Below are positions 1 to 6,305 of a stretch of DNA of 44,256 nucleotides, one piece after another (the stretch's first letter is position 1; each line of letters begins with the position of its first letter). A program made the translations under genes and the position numbers. Under the pieces are notes generated by a model. It saw nothing but the letters and a program-made list of their open reading frames with translations, had not been told where the DNA came from and made no database searches. Source of the DNA: a virus; IMG/VR virus record IMGVR_UViG_3300033145_000171, positions 1-44,256 of that record; one strand, given 5' to 3'.

Positions 1-275
1 CTAATAAAAACAGCTAATTTTATTTTGTAATAAATCAACCAGTCCTTTAAAGGGGCTCTTCGGGTCAACAATTCGGGAATCGAAGCCTTGTCATTCGTAT
101 CAAGGACGGTTTCTATGTAACTTGTCAGGGCATGGTTCATTTTTAGTTTTAGCTCTTCTTGGGTATCAGCTTCTATTGCTATGTTGAAATTTAGACATAA
201 TCCAAACCACTTACTGCCTTTTATTTTATGCCCGTAACACTTTAAAACTAACTTATCTGGCGATATATTGGCCAT
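1..275 (-). CDS. HicB-like small protein, cut by the left window edge
   Basis: A leftward reading frame starts at ATG 275, after an AAAGGGGG-type ribosome site, and stays open to base 1, so only the first 91 codons are visible. The translation contains GSKWFGLCLNFNIAIEAD followed by a helix-rich stretch and RRAPLKDW. This resembles the HicB/DUF1902-type alpha/beta fold in which a short beta-hairpin domain is followed by helices; many members are antitoxin-like or of unknown role. No HicA-like toxin is visible beside it. It has its own promoter just upstream and lies downstream of, and in the same direction as, the repressor gene. The assignment is by pattern only and the function is not established. 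Confidence 0.6.
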   Translation of the reverse strand, partial: MANISPDKLVLKCYGHKIKGSKWFGLCLNFNIAIEADTQEELKLKMNHALTSYIETVLDTNDKASIPELLTRRAPLKDWLIYYKIKLAVFI

Positions 276-297
276 AGCTTTATCCCCCTTTATAGAT

Positions 298-327
298 ATT
301 ATATCAGCATGATTTCCAGGAAGTCAA
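298..327 (-). promoter_or_regulatory. Sigma-70-type promoter for the leftward edge gene
   Basis: Read leftward there is TTGACT (327-322), an 18-base spacer and a perfect TATAAT (303-298). The predicted start of transcription is about 20 bases before the ATG at 275. It lies between the repressor stop and the HicB-like gene, so that gene can be expressed on its own. Confidence 0.65.
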
Positions 328-351
328 GGGGTTTTGTCGGTTACCTGTTAT

Positions 352-873
352 TTACGGGTTAATTTTATTTTTCTGTACCAATTCAGCGATACAACCTTGT
401 TCAGAGTTTTCTTTTTTGGCCCTTTCGGCTTTCTCTCTCTTCATAAATTGATCTTCCGCATGGTCGAGACATGCCTTCATATGTGCCAATATCTTCTTAG
501 GGTTGTTGTCTCTGATAGCGGCGTTTATCAGTATGATGTAGGCATCAATCTCTTTGAAATATGTCTCAATTTTAAGATCAATACAATAGCGGGAGTCGGG
601 TTCTTTGTTGTTTTGTGGAGACTGGTCTTTGTCACCTTCAAGAAACCATGTTTCCGTCTTTTTTACCAGCTTGCAGAATAACCTAAATCGTCTGGATCCT
701 GGAATCGATCTGCCTTCACACCACTTGTTAATCGCATCACGACTTTTATACTTTAATTCAGTTTGAATTTGCGATTTGTCATAATCACTTTCCTCAATGG
801 CCTGACCAAATCTTTTTCCTCTTTCCACGTCTTTTGGAGTCTTTTTCTTCATGCCGAATTTATTTCTTGACAT
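352..873 (-). CDS. CI-like phage repressor
   Basis: This 173-aa protein has a helix-turn-helix-like N-terminal half (about residues 20-80, with RFGQAIEESDYDKSQIQTEL and the INKWCEGRSIPG stretch typical of XRE recognition regions). A helical, charged C-terminal half (about 100-170) is probably for oligomerisation. It has no LexA-type S24 peptidase motif, so RecA-stimulated self-cleavage is not predicted. It is divergent from the Cro-like gene at 903. Its ATG lies inside the palindromic operator at 872-892, so binding there could block both the rightward promoter and its own translation-start region. No good ribosome site precedes 873; Met-8 is a possible alternative start. Role as the lysogeny repressor is inferred from position and HTH character. 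Confidence 0.65.
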   Translation of the reverse strand: MSRNKFGMKKKTPKDVERGKRFGQAIEESDYDKSQIQTELKYKSRDAINKWCEGRSIPGSRRFRLFCKLVKKTETWFLEGDKDQSPQNNKEPDSRYCIDLKIETYFKEIDAYIILINAAIRDNNPKKILAHMKACLDHAEDQFMKREKAERAKKENSEQGCIAELVQKNKINP

Positions 874-895
874 AACGAATTATATTCGTTATAAT
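867..895 (+). promoter_or_regulatory. Rightward early promoter overlapped by a palindromic operator
   Basis: TTGACA at 867-872, exactly 17 bases, then TATAAT at 890-895: a full sigma-70 consensus. Bases 872-892 form a perfect inverted repeat with 9-base arms (ATAACGAAT and ATTCGTTAT) around the trinucleotide TAT, so the operator fills the spacer and touches both hexamers. A dimeric repressor bound here would exclude RNA polymerase. The predicted start of transcription (about 902) coincides with the ATG of the next gene at 903. Confidence 0.8.
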
Positions 896-902
896 CCCTC
901 CC

Positions 903-1091
903 ATGAAAATTACAGCATTATCAAAGCAAATAGGTTATCACCCTGACACCCTTTTTAAAAACAAAAGTCGAAAAAGCAAACCATCGTCAAAATTAGCCAA
1001 AATCCTTGAGGAAGTTACTGGAATTCCTCGTTTGAAATGGTTGTTTCCTGACGAATTCGGAGACCCTTGGCAAGAACTTGAGCGTTTATAA
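903..1091 (+). CDS. Cro-like small DNA-binding protein
   Basis: This 62-aa protein has an HTH-like layout: ALSKQIGYHPDTLFKN, a lysine/serine-rich turn, then KLAKILEEVTGIPRLKWLFPDEFG, which matches the end of many XRE/Cro-type domains (helix 4-5 and 'tgip...WLFP'). It is the first gene of the rightward early transcript and is divergent from the repressor. There is essentially no room for a leader between the predicted transcription start (about 902) and the ATG, so it may be translated from a leaderless mRNA. Its place in the switch suggests a Cro role; this is inference. Confidence 0.7.
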   Translation: MKITALSKQIGYHPDTLFKNKSRKSKPSSKLAKILEEVTGIPRLKWLFPDEFGDPWQELERL

Positions 1092-1379
1092 TCGTGTACT
1101 ATCTCACCCAACATTAGTTGGTGGGGATTGGGAGGGGGGTTCCTTAAAGGCCACGCCCCCTCCGCACCCCGTGTTTGATGGGGTTTAGGGAGGTTCCTTT
1201 TGATTGGGTTCGTCTGGTATCCCGTTATATCGGGATAACGGGGCCTCCGATGACCTTCCCGAATGACAGGAAAGACGCTCAGCCCGATCCGGCGTTTCCC
1301 TGGTTCGGTACTGGCAATCAAAGGGCCACCCTCCCCTCGCCCCATAAAATATCTCATCCTAAAACTATAGAAAAGAGCT
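1092..1379 (+). other. Early leader region with overlapping hairpins, no gene seen
   Basis: This 288-base stretch between the Cro-like gene and the next gene has no convincing coding frame. It is rich in C and G tracts. It contains two mutually exclusive inverted repeats that share bases: TATCCCG (1218-1224) with CGGGATA (1231-1237), and CCCGTTAT (1221-1228) with ATAACGGG (1235-1242). A smaller inverted repeat, CCCAAC/GTTGG, lies near 1108-1122. It could be a regulated leader or hold an operator. No U-tract terminator follows either hairpin. Confidence 0.4.
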
Positions 1380-1634
1380 ATGAAAAACAACGATTTACGA
1401 AAACAAATCAAACACCTGATGGTGGATCTTGGACTTGATGGCCAGGGTTCGCAGAAAACCTTAGCGGCGGCTTTATCCACCCCGGATGATCCGATAAATA
1501 GCAATTCCCTTAATATGGCCCTCACGGGATACAGGGACGGCCCCGGTTCGATCCGGCTATTAGAGCAACTTTTGGCACACTTACAAACAAGGGCAGAGCT
1601 ATACATCCAGAAAGGAGGTGAAACCCATGGATAG
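1380..1634 (+). CDS. Small putative regulator (HTH-like)
   Basis: This 84-aa protein starts at an ATG preceded by AAAAGAG. The centre reads QKTLAAALSTPDDPINSNSL followed by NMALTGYRDGPGSIRLLEQL, which has the shape of a helix-turn-helix core (QKTLAAAL as the first helix, a serine-rich second helix and the LTGYRDGPGS loop, like the S-G-x-R-x-P loop of XRE proteins). Its position right after the Cro-like gene fits a CII-like or secondary regulator. The specific role is not established. Confidence 0.5.
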   Translation: MKNNDLRKQIKHLMVDLGLDGQGSQKTLAAALSTPDDPINSNSLNMALTGYRDGPGSIRLLEQLLAHLQTRAELYIQKGGETHG

Positions 1635-1675
1635 AATCAATTTTCCCAAAGGACCCCAGGGGTCTGATGTAAAAA

Positions 1676-1945
1676 TCAACAATCCTTTGTTACTTCGTGC
1701 CACTGGATATCTATATCGAAAAGCGCATACTTATAATCCATACCTGGTAGGCAGTCCAACGCCTCCTTTAAAGCAGTCAGTGAGTTTTGTAGCGTCAGCA
1801 GTAGAACATTTTCACCTAACACTTTCAGATTTGTATATTGCCTGGCGATTTTTGCTATTTTTTCTTTGCACGCATTCCATTTTATCTCGTTTTCGGGGAT
1901 GCTTAAGTCGGGCCTTTCAACGACCAAGAGAATTGAATGTGCCAT
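1676..1945 (-). CDS. Hypothetical protein on the opposite strand to the early genes
   Basis: An 89-aa frame starts at ATG 1945 after GAGGATTA and reads as a well-behaved soluble alpha/beta protein (DLSIPENEIKWNACKEKIAK, then LGENVLLLTLQNSLTALKEA, ending FDIDIQWHEVTKDC). The complementary rightward frame is much less protein-like, so I favour the leftward gene. It is unusual in being inserted against the direction of the early operon. The alternation of a beta strand with long helices recalls small antitoxin-like or MNT-type partners, but I do not recognise the family. Confidence 0.5.
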   Translation of the reverse strand: MAHSILLVVERPDLSIPENEIKWNACKEKIAKIARQYTNLKVLGENVLLLTLQNSLTALKEALDCLPGMDYKYALFDIDIQWHEVTKDC

Positions 1946-2029
1946 GATTAATCCTCATTGTTAGATGGAAAATAATAACCCGGGACGAACTATTGTTCCC
2001 AGAGCTATATGCTCAGAAAGGAGAAAACA

Positions 2030-2191
2030 ATGACTATTTCCACCGAACAAAGGTTTGAGCTTTTGAAAGAGGCGACCAAAAACGCAACTCTTTTCGCACA
2101 AGACAAAGACCAATATAAAGAAGAGGTTCGTGAAATGTTCAACTTCATGGTCTCTCTAATTGATTCGCCAGAACAAGAGCGAAGCGATTAA
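2030..2191 (+). CDS. Small early protein of unknown function
   Basis: The ATG at 2030 follows AAAGGAGAAAACA, a strong ribosome site. The product is 53 aa, wholly helical in appearance and acidic, with KEATKNATLFAQDKDQYKEE near the middle. No family recognised. Its 3' end overlaps the 3' end of the leftward gene at 2145-2318 by about 47 bases, which makes one of the two less certain; the strong Shine-Dalgarno supports this one. Confidence 0.5.
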   Translation: MTISTEQRFELLKEATKNATLFAQDKDQYKEEVREMFNFMVSLIDSPEQERSD

Positions 2192-2318
2192 TAATCTCGT
2201 TCATGTAGGTTTCTTCGTTGGACGGCCTATTGTCCAGCTTCTTGCTGATCCTGTTTGCCGACATAGCCAGAGTAAGTATTGATGCTGCAATTAGTTTTGC
2301 ATCGTCAGATGTTTTCAT
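2145..2318 (-). CDS. Small leftward hypothetical protein
   Basis: The frame starts at ATG 2318 with AGGGGTG about seven bases before it. The 57-aa product begins MKTSDDAKLIAASILTLAMS and ends FALVLANQLERP; the composition (a helix of Ala/Ile/Leu followed by charged residues, then another helix) is protein-like. It converges with and overlaps the end of the rightward gene at 2030-2191. Function unknown. Confidence 0.4.
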   Translation of the reverse strand: MKTSDDAKLIAASILTLAMSANRISKKLDNRPSNEETYMNEIINRFALVLANQLERP

Positions 2319-2361
2319 GGTTTTCACCCCTATGGTCCTTTGGACTGTTGGATTTTAACCG

Positions 2362-2395
2362 TTCTCCCAGGGTAGCACCACCTACCCCAGGAGAG
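2362..2395. other. Strong hairpin upstream of an XRE gene
   Basis: Arms 2362-2375 and 2382-2395 pair over 14 positions with one 2x2 internal mismatch around a CACCAC loop. No U-tract follows on either strand, so a simple intrinsic terminator is unlikely. It sits between the divergent genes at 2318 (leftward) and 2464 (rightward), so it could be a structured leader or a protein-binding site. Confidence 0.45.
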
Positions 2396-2463
2396 AGCCT
2401 AACTGTTTGAATTGAGACGGCTTTCCCCTTTCAAAACCTTTAGACCCATTTTCTTATACCATA

Positions 2464-2706
2464 ATGGTTACAAAAGTAACAACAAATAAAAATATTACAA
2501 CTTTTAAATACCTTATCCGTGAGGGATACCTGCCGTCACACATCATTTCATTTCTATTAAATTCTACCGAAACCTCCAAGTCAGACATTGCCAGAATGAG
2601 TGGGGTCAGCCCGCAATACGTCACTATGGTTATTTCTGGCCGCCGGAGGTCTGAGAGAGTCACACAGGCCATTGCAAAAATTCTTGGATTTAACCCTTTC
2701 CAGTAA
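2464..2706 (+). CDS. XRE-family HTH regulator
   Basis: This 80-aa protein carries a clear lambda-repressor-type HTH at about residues 33-72: the helix TSKSDIARMSGVSPQYVTMV followed by ISGRRR and a last helix QAIAKILG. Small single-domain XRE proteins of this size usually act as phage regulators. The start codon lies within a GTTAC/GTAAC inverted repeat (2465-2480), which could be a self-binding site. The ribosome site is weak. The gene runs directly into the ribbon-helix-helix gene (11-base gap), suggesting a two-regulator unit. Confidence 0.75.
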   Translation: MVTKVTTNKNITTFKYLIREGYLPSHIISFLLNSTETSKSDIARMSGVSPQYVTMVISGRRRSERVTQAIAKILGFNPFQ

Positions 2707-2716
2707 AGGAGCCATT

Positions 2717-2983
2717 ATGCCTGAGCAAGCATCGGTCACGTTTAAACTGTCAGAGGAAATGGCTGACTGGGTCAGCCGTACCGCTTTCGATCTTGATAAA
2801 AATAAGTCTGAGGTTATTCGCTGCTGCATTTTATTAAGCCTTGACGCAATTATCGCTGTTCCGAGTTTGACTAATCGTATCCAATTTGAGGACCGAACGT
2901 CAATAAGACAAAAGGAAGATTTTTGTCTTACCCAATATATTGAGGATAGAATTATTGACACTACAACATACAGTTTTTCATGA
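2717..2983 (+). CDS. Ribbon-helix-helix (Arc/CopG-like) DNA-binding protein
   Basis: The ATG at 2717 follows AAAGGAG. In the 88-aa product, QASVTFKLSEEMADWVSRTA followed by FDLDKNKSEVIRCCILLSL matches the ribbon-helix-helix plan: a short beta-strand (VTFKLSEE), helix A, a turn containing K-S-E-V-I-R, and helix B (residues about 4-45). Such proteins bind DNA as dimers and act as repressors. The C-terminal 40 residues are unassigned. It is 11 bases downstream of the XRE gene and probably cotranscribed. Confidence 0.7.
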   Translation: MPEQASVTFKLSEEMADWVSRTAFDLDKNKSEVIRCCILLSLDAIIAVPSLTNRIQFEDRTSIRQKEDFCLTQYIEDRIIDTTTYSFS

Positions 2984-3075
2984 CTCACTCCTACATTGAC
3001 GGCCAAAAATCAAGCCCCCCGCCTGCCCCGGTATCGGGAGCCTTCGGGTTTGCAAAGAGGGGGCAATTTTAAATC

Positions 3076-3282
3076 ATGAAACTCACAGTTATTAAAACAG
3101 GCAATATGGTTGACATATTCACTGATGGTAGCGAGGGCGACGATGATTTCAATTACGGCAATATCGAGCGTATGTACGCTACCGGCCCTGGCATTGGGTT
3201 GCAGTGCAACAATGAGAGTAAGCGAAAAGCGTTGCTGGAAATGTGTGGCAAGATTGCTGAGGCGGTGAGAGGTTTTGAGTAA
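3076..3282 (+). CDS. Small early protein of unknown function
   Basis: This 68-aa protein begins MKLTVIKTGNMVDIFTDGSE, a beta-hairpin-like start, and ends in a helix with KRKALLEMCGKIAEAVRGFE. The ribosome site is weak (GGGGGCAATTTTAAATC before ATG). It lies in the run of small early genes, all rightward. No family recognised; coding character is good for its length. Confidence 0.55.
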   Translation: MKLTVIKTGNMVDIFTDGSEGDDDFNYGNIERMYATGPGIGLQCNNESKRKALLEMCGKIAEAVRGFE

Positions 3283-3391
3283 CACCCCCGGCCATCAAGC
3301 AAATGAACAACCCTGTCCCCCGGTCGCCAGGCCGTCTTTCAGGGCGCCTTCCTGGGTAAACGGTTGGGGGCCGGGTCTATAAGGAGACACC

Positions 3392-3562
3392 ATGAATGAG
3401 AAATATCAAGCAAAGTGCACGCGAGACCATGACTATTTGTATTTGTCCGTCACTCACAACGGTTATCAATGGTCATCCATCAATATCAGGGATTCTAAGC
3501 GGGAGATTCCGCTGATTATTGCAGCGTTGGAAAAAGGTTTAAAACAGGAGCGCGGAAAATGA
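3392..3562 (+). CDS. Small early protein of unknown function
   Basis: ATG 3392 follows AAGGAGACACC, a strong ribosome site. The 56-aa product contains DYLYLSVTHNGYQWSSINI, which looks like two beta strands, then a helix (PLIIAALEKGLKQERGK). The stop codon overlaps an ATG (ATGA at 3559-3562) that opens a 20-codon frame ending at 3621; that frame may only carry ribosomes to the next gene at 3608. Function unknown. Confidence 0.55.
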   Translation: MNEKYQAKCTRDHDYLYLSVTHNGYQWSSINIRDSKREIPLIIAALEKGLKQERGK

Positions 3563-3607
3563 TTAACCGCCTACGATGGCGTATGTGGCCTGGCGTCGGG
3601 GGGGATA

Positions 3608-3817
3608 ATGTCAGGACGTAGAGTCATACGCAACCAAAACAGCATAAGGCTATCAGACGAAAGAATGTTAGCGCTTATGATGCGATTAGACAAATTAACC
3701 TATCCAGAAATAGGAGCCAAGTTAGACATTGCACCACACAATGCTTTTCGGCGTGTGCAATCAGCTATCACGATAATCAGGAAGGCCCGTGAGGGTGAAA
3801 TGAGGCTGTGTAAATGA
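3608..3817 (+). CDS. Sigma-region-4-like HTH protein
   Basis: In this 69-aa protein, LSDERMLALMMRLDKLTYPE followed by IGAKLDIAPHNAFRRVQSAI reads as a classic sigma-70 region-4 or TetR-type helix-turn-helix (residues about 16-56): an L-T-Y-P-E-I-G-A-K-L first helix and turn, then a recognition helix with AFRRV. It is too short to be a sigma factor, so it is more likely a small DNA-binding regulator or antiterminator-like protein of the early operon. Confidence 0.55.
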   Translation: MSGRRVIRNQNSIRLSDERMLALMMRLDKLTYPEIGAKLDIAPHNAFRRVQSAITIIRKAREGEMRLCK

Positions 3818-3856
3818 CCACCTACAATGTACGCAAGGGGAGAAAATCAAAGAGGA

Positions 3857-3877
3857 AATAGAAAGGGGGAAACTATG
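3857..3877 (+). repeat. Translation-start cassette, copy 1
   Basis: Bases AATAGAAAGGGGGAAA followed by two variable bases and ATG; the same 21-base module appears before the genes at 4100 and 4599. The GGGGG core is an unusual G-rich Shine-Dalgarno. Confidence 0.6.
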
Positions 3878-4075
3878 AGCTGGCAAGATTTTCCGATGAT
3901 AGAGTGTCCACACTGTAAGCAAGAGTTTCAAGTGGATGATTATTATAACCTCGAAGCTGGAGATTCTTTTGATTGCGGAAAGTGTGAAAAAGAAATCCAT
4001 ATATGGGCCACAGATATTACTTTAAGTGGAGATATCCAGTCTGAACCAGAAATGCAGCCAGGGGAAAGGCATTAA
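3875..4075 (+). CDS. Zinc-ribbon protein
   Basis: The 66-aa product has two CxxC knuckles, IECPHCKQEF at about residues 9-18 and FDCGKCEKEI at about 32-41, spaced as in a zinc ribbon. Such small phage zinc ribbons usually bind nucleic acid or a host protein; the target here is unknown. The start was chosen because it is carried by the repeated AATAGAAAGGGGGAAA cassette and because residues upstream of it are unlike protein. Confidence 0.65.
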   Translation: MSWQDFPMIECPHCKQEFQVDDYYNLEAGDSFDCGKCEKEIHIWATDITLSGDIQSEPEMQPGERH

Positions 4076-4081
4076 ACGGGA

Positions 4082-4102
4082 AATAGAAAGGGGGAAATCA
4101 TG
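4082..4102 (+). repeat. Translation-start cassette, copy 2
   Basis: AATAGAAAGGGGGAAA, then TC and ATG, the same as copy 1 apart from the two bases before ATG. It carries the start of the gene at 4100. Confidence 0.6.
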
Positions 4103-4282
4103 GCGACACAACCAACAGTTAGGGAAATGCAGAACGCATTAATGACATTGCGACGTTTTGCAGAGCAGGATGATTATAACCTCTGCCGCGGGTGGCAGAA
4201 AAACATGATTTTAGCATGTGCGGATGTGATCGAAACGCTTTTAGTTGCGCGGGATTGGGAACCAGTTATGCCGGATGAATGA
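4100..4282 (+). CDS. Small early protein of unknown function
   Basis: The 60-aa product is helical (QPTVREMQNALMTLRRFAEQ, then ILACADVIETLLVARDWEPV) with no recognised motif. It is translated from the repeated G-rich start cassette. Position between the zinc-ribbon gene and the recombination-like genes suggests an accessory early role, not a structural one. Confidence 0.5.
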   Translation: MATQPTVREMQNALMTLRRFAEQDDYNLCRGWQKNMILACADVIETLLVARDWEPVMPDE

Positions 4283-4365
4283 AAGGGTAAGATAATGATC
4301 TACATATGAGGGATGCGTAGTGAGGGAGGAAGTTTTGCAAGTATGGAAATGAAAGGAGGAATACA

Positions 4366-4566
4366 ATGTTAAAAGGATTTAAAGTGATGGGTATGGACGG
4401 AAGTTATCTTGAGTTTTATGAGACCATAGACAAGCAAACGCTCAAGGTCAGTATCAACCACGGGGATTCAGTGTCAACCATTGAGCTTGATAAGAACGGA
4501 GTGGACGATGTGGCCAATGTCAATTACAAGCTGGATGTGAATTACCCGGTAGAGGGAGGGGAGTGA
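4366..4566 (+). CDS. Small early protein of unknown function
   Basis: ATG 4366 follows AAAGGAGGAATACA, an excellent ribosome site. The 66-aa product looks all-beta (FKVMGMDGSYLEFYETIDKQ, then LKVSINHGDSVSTIELDKNG) and may be a small beta-barrel or sandwich. No family recognised. It is followed 32 bases later by the recombination-like gene. Confidence 0.55.
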   Translation: MLKGFKVMGMDGSYLEFYETIDKQTLKVSINHGDSVSTIELDKNGVDDVANVNYKLDVNYPVEGGE

Positions 4567-4580
4567 TGGAGCTAACTAAT

Positions 4581-4601
4581 AATAGAAAGGGGGAAATTAT
4601 G
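4581..4601 (+). repeat. Translation-start cassette, copy 3
   Basis: AATAGAAAGGGGGAAA, then TT and ATG. It fixes the start of the next gene at 4599 rather than at any upstream in-frame codon. Confidence 0.6.
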
Positions 4602-5501
4602 AACGAGATTGTTGAGTACCAAATGCCATTGACAGCAAGCCAGGTCAAAGGGCAAGTCCAACTAATTCAAGAGGTTATGGCCGCTGTAATGGTCAAAGGT
4701 GTCCATTACGGCACAATTCCCGGAACGGACAAGCCTACACTTTACAAGCCTGGATCTGAAAAAATCCTATCAACTTTTCGCATTGCTGCATACCCGAAAG
4801 AAATCGAAGACCTGTCCAGTCCTGATGAAATTCGGTACAGGGTCAAGGTTCATGGTCTATCAATGGATGATGGCCGGTTGATCGGTGTTGGCATCGGAGA
4901 ATGTTCCTCAAGTGAGGGAAAATATAAATGGCGGAAACCTGTCTGCAATGAAGAATATGACGAAACCCCGGAAGACCGGAAACGTGAAGTGTGGAAGAAA
5001 TATGACCAGAAAACCTACCAGCAAAAACAAGTTCGTATGAATCCATCTGATGTGGCCAATACAATCTTAAAGATGGCAAAGAAACGGGCGCAGATCGACC
5101 TAACTTTAACGGCTACGGGTGCCTCTGATGTGTTCGACCAGGATTTAGAGGATATGTCCCAAGAGGTCAGGGAGAGTGTTGTCAACGGTAAGAAAAAGGA
5201 AGGGCCTCCATTAAAACAACCGGCCAAGAAAGCCGAAAAAGGTAATACTGTTGAAACCATCGAGACCCTCATTGTGGATATTAAGGAATCGAGCGGTGAA
5301 AAAGACGGTAAGCCGTGGACAAGATGGGGAGTGAAGGGAGAAGACGATATCATTTATGGCACTTTCTCCGAAACCTTTGCAGACTTGGCACTTTCAGCCG
5401 CCAAAGCCGAACAAAGGGTTAAAATCACATTTAAGAAAAAGGGTAAGTTCACCACGATAACCGACCTGGAGATCATCGAAGGAAGTGAAGAAGGGTTGTG
5501 A
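4599..5501 (+). CDS. Phage recombination/DNA-binding protein with C-terminal OB-like domain
   Basis: This 300-aa protein carries the signature HYGTIPGTDKPTLYKPGSEK at about residues 37-56 and the stretch YKWRKPVCNEEYDETPEDRK around 112-131. Both mark a family that is very common in phages beside RecB/Cas4-like exonucleases and is often left unnamed. A helical part with NPSDVANTILKMAKKRAQID follows. After a Lys/Pro linker, the last 80 residues (IETLIVDIKESSGEKDGKPW onward) read as an OB-fold like that of single-strand-binding proteins. The next gene, overlapping by four bases, encodes a PD-(D/E)XK exonuclease. I infer a single-strand annealing or binding partner; this is not proven. Confidence 0.6.
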   Translation: MNEIVEYQMPLTASQVKGQVQLIQEVMAAVMVKGVHYGTIPGTDKPTLYKPGSEKILSTFRIAAYPKEIEDLSSPDEIRYRVKVHGLSMDDGRLIGVGIGECSSSEGKYKWRKPVCNEEYDETPEDRKREVWKKYDQKTYQQKQVRMNPSDVANTILKMAKKRAQIDLTLTATGASDVFDQDLEDMSQEVRESVVNGKKKEGPPLKQPAKKAEKGNTVETIETLIVDIKESSGEKDGKPWTRWGVKGEDDIIYGTFSETFADLALSAAKAEQRVKITFKKKGKFTTITDLEIIEGSEEGL

Positions 5502-6052
5502 CCCTCACCTTTGACTCCGAAACACATATCTATAAAGTCAATGGCGAAGTGTGGCCGTCTGTAACCCAAATTCTAAAAGACATGGGATTTATTGACAGCC
5601 GGTTTTTCACCGAATATGCCCGTGAGCGCGGATCTTTAGCCCACCTTATCATCAAGTGGCATTGTCAAGGTGTATTGGATGAGGACACTGTAGACCCCGC
5701 CTTGAGGCCCTACCTGGACGCCTGGCGGCTGTTTGTAGCTGATACAGGGTTTGTATCTAAACAAGTTGAGATACCCCTATGTGACACCACATACCGCTTC
5801 GCCGGAACCCCGGACAATATAGGGGAGTTATACGAAATCCCATCAGTAATTGATTACAAAACAGGAGCTATGAGCCCGGTTGTAGGACTACAGCTTGCCG
5901 GGTATGAGCTCCTAACGGGTAAGCGGTTGAAACGGTATGGCCTACAACTAACCGACACGGGCAAATATAAACTAACACCATTTAAGGATCGAAACGACCG
6001 GCAGGTATTCTTAGCGGCTTTGGCTTGCTGGAATTGGATTAGGAATCATTAG
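5498..6052 (+). CDS. PD-(D/E)XK exonuclease, RecB/Cas4-like
   Basis: This 184-aa protein shows the core of a RecB-type nuclease: ARERGSLAHLIIKWHCQG near residue 42 (the His motif), FAGTPDNIGEL near 109 (the metal-binding Asp), and IDYKTGAMSPVVGLQLAGYE near 125 (D-x-K, with the Q-L-x-x-Y motif typical of this exonuclease class). It probably degrades or resects double-stranded DNA in phage recombination. Translation starts at GTG, overlapping the previous stop (GTGA), so it is coupled to the possible annealing protein. Confidence 0.8.
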   Translation: MTLTFDSETHIYKVNGEVWPSVTQILKDMGFIDSRFFTEYARERGSLAHLIIKWHCQGVLDEDTVDPALRPYLDAWRLFVADTGFVSKQVEIPLCDTTYRFAGTPDNIGELYEIPSVIDYKTGAMSPVVGLQLAGYELLTGKRLKRYGLQLTDTGKYKLTPFKDRNDRQVFLAALACWNWIRNH

Positions 6053-6065
6053 GAGGGGTTTTGTT

Positions 6066-6305
6066 ATGAGAAAAGAAGATATTTTAGACGAACAACACTG
6101 GGTATATCCAGACTATCGGCAACGGCTTACAACGAGGCTATGGAAAGAGCTACTATTGAACGATGACGATAAAATCATATTTCGTGGGAGGGTTACAGGG
6201 CTTGTCTGTAAAAAACTCGGATACGGAGTTGTTGAAATCACAAAGAGAAAGGAGAAATATGGATCAAATACAAGAGGTAGACGCAAGGGCATTGAGCGTT
6301 ATTGA
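6066..6305 (+). CDS. Small early protein of unknown function
   Basis: ATG 6066 follows AGGAGGGG and a T-rich spacer. The 79-aa product has an acidic start with a WVYPDYRQR stretch, then VTGLVCKKLGYGVVEITKRK and a basic tail. Its last 47 bases overlap the start of the next gene, in another frame. No family recognised. Confidence 0.55.
   Translation: MRKEDILDEQHWVYPDYRQRLTTRLWKELLLNDDDKIIFRGRVTGLVCKKLGYGVVEITKRKEKYGSNTRGRRKGIERY

Noticed and set aside
1618-1947. Rightward 109-codon gene
   Set aside because: Its product looks unlike a folded protein and it is antisense to the better leftward frame; only its ribosome site is convincing.
3559-3621. A 20-codon gene between 3392-3562 and 3608-3817
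   Set aside because: It has start-stop overlaps on both sides but no protein character; it probably only couples translation, so it is mentioned under the neighbour and not listed.
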